Assembly: GCA_049301135.1 (NCBI GenBank)
Contig: JBAQKP010000099.1
Coordinates: 1-25,261 of the forward strand
Reading direction: 5' to 3'
Length of the DNA stretch: 25,261 bases
Origin: JAYXXU01 sp049301135
Lineage (GTDB): Bacteria; Pseudomonadota; Gammaproteobacteria; Pseudomonadales; Moraxellaceae
Shown here: positions 24,408 to 25,261 of the stretch, piece after piece
Layout of the letters: each line of letters opens with the position of its first letter
Numbering within the stretch: position 1 is the stretch's first letter
Translations under genes and position numbers: made by a program
The notes under the pieces: model-generated
What the model saw: only the letters and a program-made list of their open reading frames with translations
Databases searched by the model: none
What the model was told of the DNA's origin: nothing

Positions 24408-24434
24408 GCTTGGGCTGAATTGGCAAAATTCAAG
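24408..24434 (-). promoter_or_regulatory. Possible sigma-32-like promoter for grpE
   Basis: Minus strand: CTTGAAT (24434-24428; 6 of 7 to CTTGAAA), a 12-bp gap, then GCCCAAGC (24415-24408), which keeps only the CCCA core of the -10. Weaker than the dnaK and dnaJ sites. It lies about 80 bp before the grpE ATG. Confidence 0.35.
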
Positions 24435-24561
24435 CGAAAATCGGTCAATTCGGTGACAATCGCGCTTGTCAAAACCGATGGCTGCCGACAAGATAGTCGC
24501 GCAGACTATTGCAGCAATTCACGGCAAACCTCATCAATTGGCAAGGAACAGGGGACATCAG

Positions 24562-25261
24562 ATGCTCGGCGCATTTAAGCAAGCGACCCAACGGGTCAAA
24601 AAACTCCAAGGCATGGCAGGACGTGCGACCGGCAAGCTGCCCGCCTCTGTGCAACACCTGCTGGCCAAGGGATTGGGCTATAGCGAGGCGTATGTAGGCT
24701 TAGATGATCATTTGCGGCTGCTGCTGGCGTTTCGCAAGCTGCAAAGTGGTGAGTTAATCGGCACTGATCCTGTTCGAAGTCGGCGGCACTTTGAAGCAGA
24801 GATGGCCTCGATTGTCGGCACACCGACTGCGGTCAGTGCGGTACAAGATTTTGTGATGGATACGCCGACTGGCAAAATTCCTGCCCGCTTATACTCGACC
24901 AAACCGAGTGCCCAGCCCGTGCCATTACTGGTGTTTTATCATGGCGGTGGCTTTGTGGTGGGTTCACTCGACACCCACGATGAAGCTTGCCGTGTGTTGT
25001 GCAAACATGCCGACGTCGCGGTACTCAGTGTCGATTATCGGCTAGCCCCTGAACACAAAGCACCCGCAGCGGTCGATGATTGCGTGGCGGCCTTCCAATG
25101 GGCGGTCGCTCATGCCGCCAAGCTTGGTATCAACCCCAAACGGGTTGCCGTCGGTGGTGATAGTGCGGGGGGCAATCTGTCTGCGGTGGTCTGCCAAGTG
25201 TTGGCCGATCAAGCAGTACGACCAGCAGCGCAACTGTTGATTTATCCAGTGACTGATTCTG
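24562..25261 (+). CDS. HSL-family alpha/beta hydrolase (esterase/lipase), N-terminal part, runs off the window
   Basis: From ATG 24562, with GGGGA 7 bp upstream, the frame stays open to the window end (233 codons). The first 95 residues are a helical N-terminal cap (MLGAFKQATQRVKKLQG opening). Then comes the hormone-sensitive-lipase type core: oxyanion motif HGGGF at 127-131, SVDYRLAPEHKAPAAVDD at 156-173 and nucleophile GDSAGG with Ser201. The acid and His of the triad lie beyond the edge. No signal peptide, so it is probably cytosolic and acts on short- or medium-chain esters. It is divergent from grpE across 233 bp. It is the third alpha/beta hydrolase within about 6 kb, but it belongs to a different family from the other two. 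Confidence 0.92.
   Translation, partial: MLGAFKQATQRVKKLQGMAGRATGKLPASVQHLLAKGLGYSEAYVGLDDHLRLLLAFRKLQSGELIGTDPVRSRRHFEAEMASIVGTPTAVSAVQDFVMDTPTGKIPARLYSTKPSAQPVPLLVFYHGGGFVVGSLDTHDEACRVLCKHADVAVLSVDYRLAPEHKAPAAVDDCVAAFQWAVAHAAKLGINPKRVAVGGDSAGGNLSAVVCQVLADQAVRPAAQLLIYPVTDS

Noticed and set aside
24509..24697. 62-codon plus-strand frame overlapping the esterase start
   Set aside because: It is out of frame with the clear HSL-family gene starting at 24562 and has no features of its own.

Overview
The window reads as chromosomal DNA of a gammaproteobacterium of the order Pseudomonadales, probably Moraxellaceae-like. The reasons are a DUF1631 gene next to nadC, a Pseudomonas-type desT/desCB desaturase locus, a yfiRNB c-di-GMP module, and grpE-dnaK and dnaJ-dapB close together. 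Base composition looks even, near half G+C by eye. I saw no transposase, integrase, tRNA, rRNA or CRISPR array. Gene density is high and no gene looks broken. Genus is an inference and cannot be fixed from the sequence alone.

Layout. (a) 1-1955: the 5' part of a DUF1631 gene on the minus strand, divergent from nadC (NAD synthesis). (b) 1964-4258, minus strand: yfiR-yfiN-yfiB, a periplasmic repressor, an inner-membrane diguanylate cyclase and an OmpA-type lipoprotein that together sense envelope state and make c-di-GMP. (c) 4422-7848: a FabR/DesT-type TetR regulator, divergent from an operon for aerobic fatty-acid desaturation (ferredoxin reductase, three-His-box desaturase, and an unrecognised 114-residue protein joined by an ATGA overlap). 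The divergent spacer holds two 18-bp operators lying on a promoter. (d) 7937-13462, minus strand: two tandem, related, very large exported DUF11/calcium-motif proteins of unknown function. (e) 13823-16115: rph, then, convergently, dapB and an exported START-domain protein. (f) 16242-24328: dnaJ, dnaK and grpE on the minus strand. dnaJ is separated from dnaK by three plus-strand genes (MltB-type lytic transglycosylase, lipoprotein lipase, YheT-type hydrolase). Sigma-32-like promoters can be read upstream of dnaK and dnaJ and, more weakly, grpE. (g) 24562-25261: the 5' part of an HSL-family esterase.

Common threads are the envelope and its lipids: desaturation control, lipid-binding START protein, three alpha/beta hydrolases, peptidoglycan cleavage, a c-di-GMP sensor with an OmpA-like lipoprotein, and two large surface or periplasmic proteins. 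The most original items are the desaturase operator architecture, the small coupled third gene of that operon, the tandem DUF11 giants, and the heat-shock promoter set around the split chaperone cluster.
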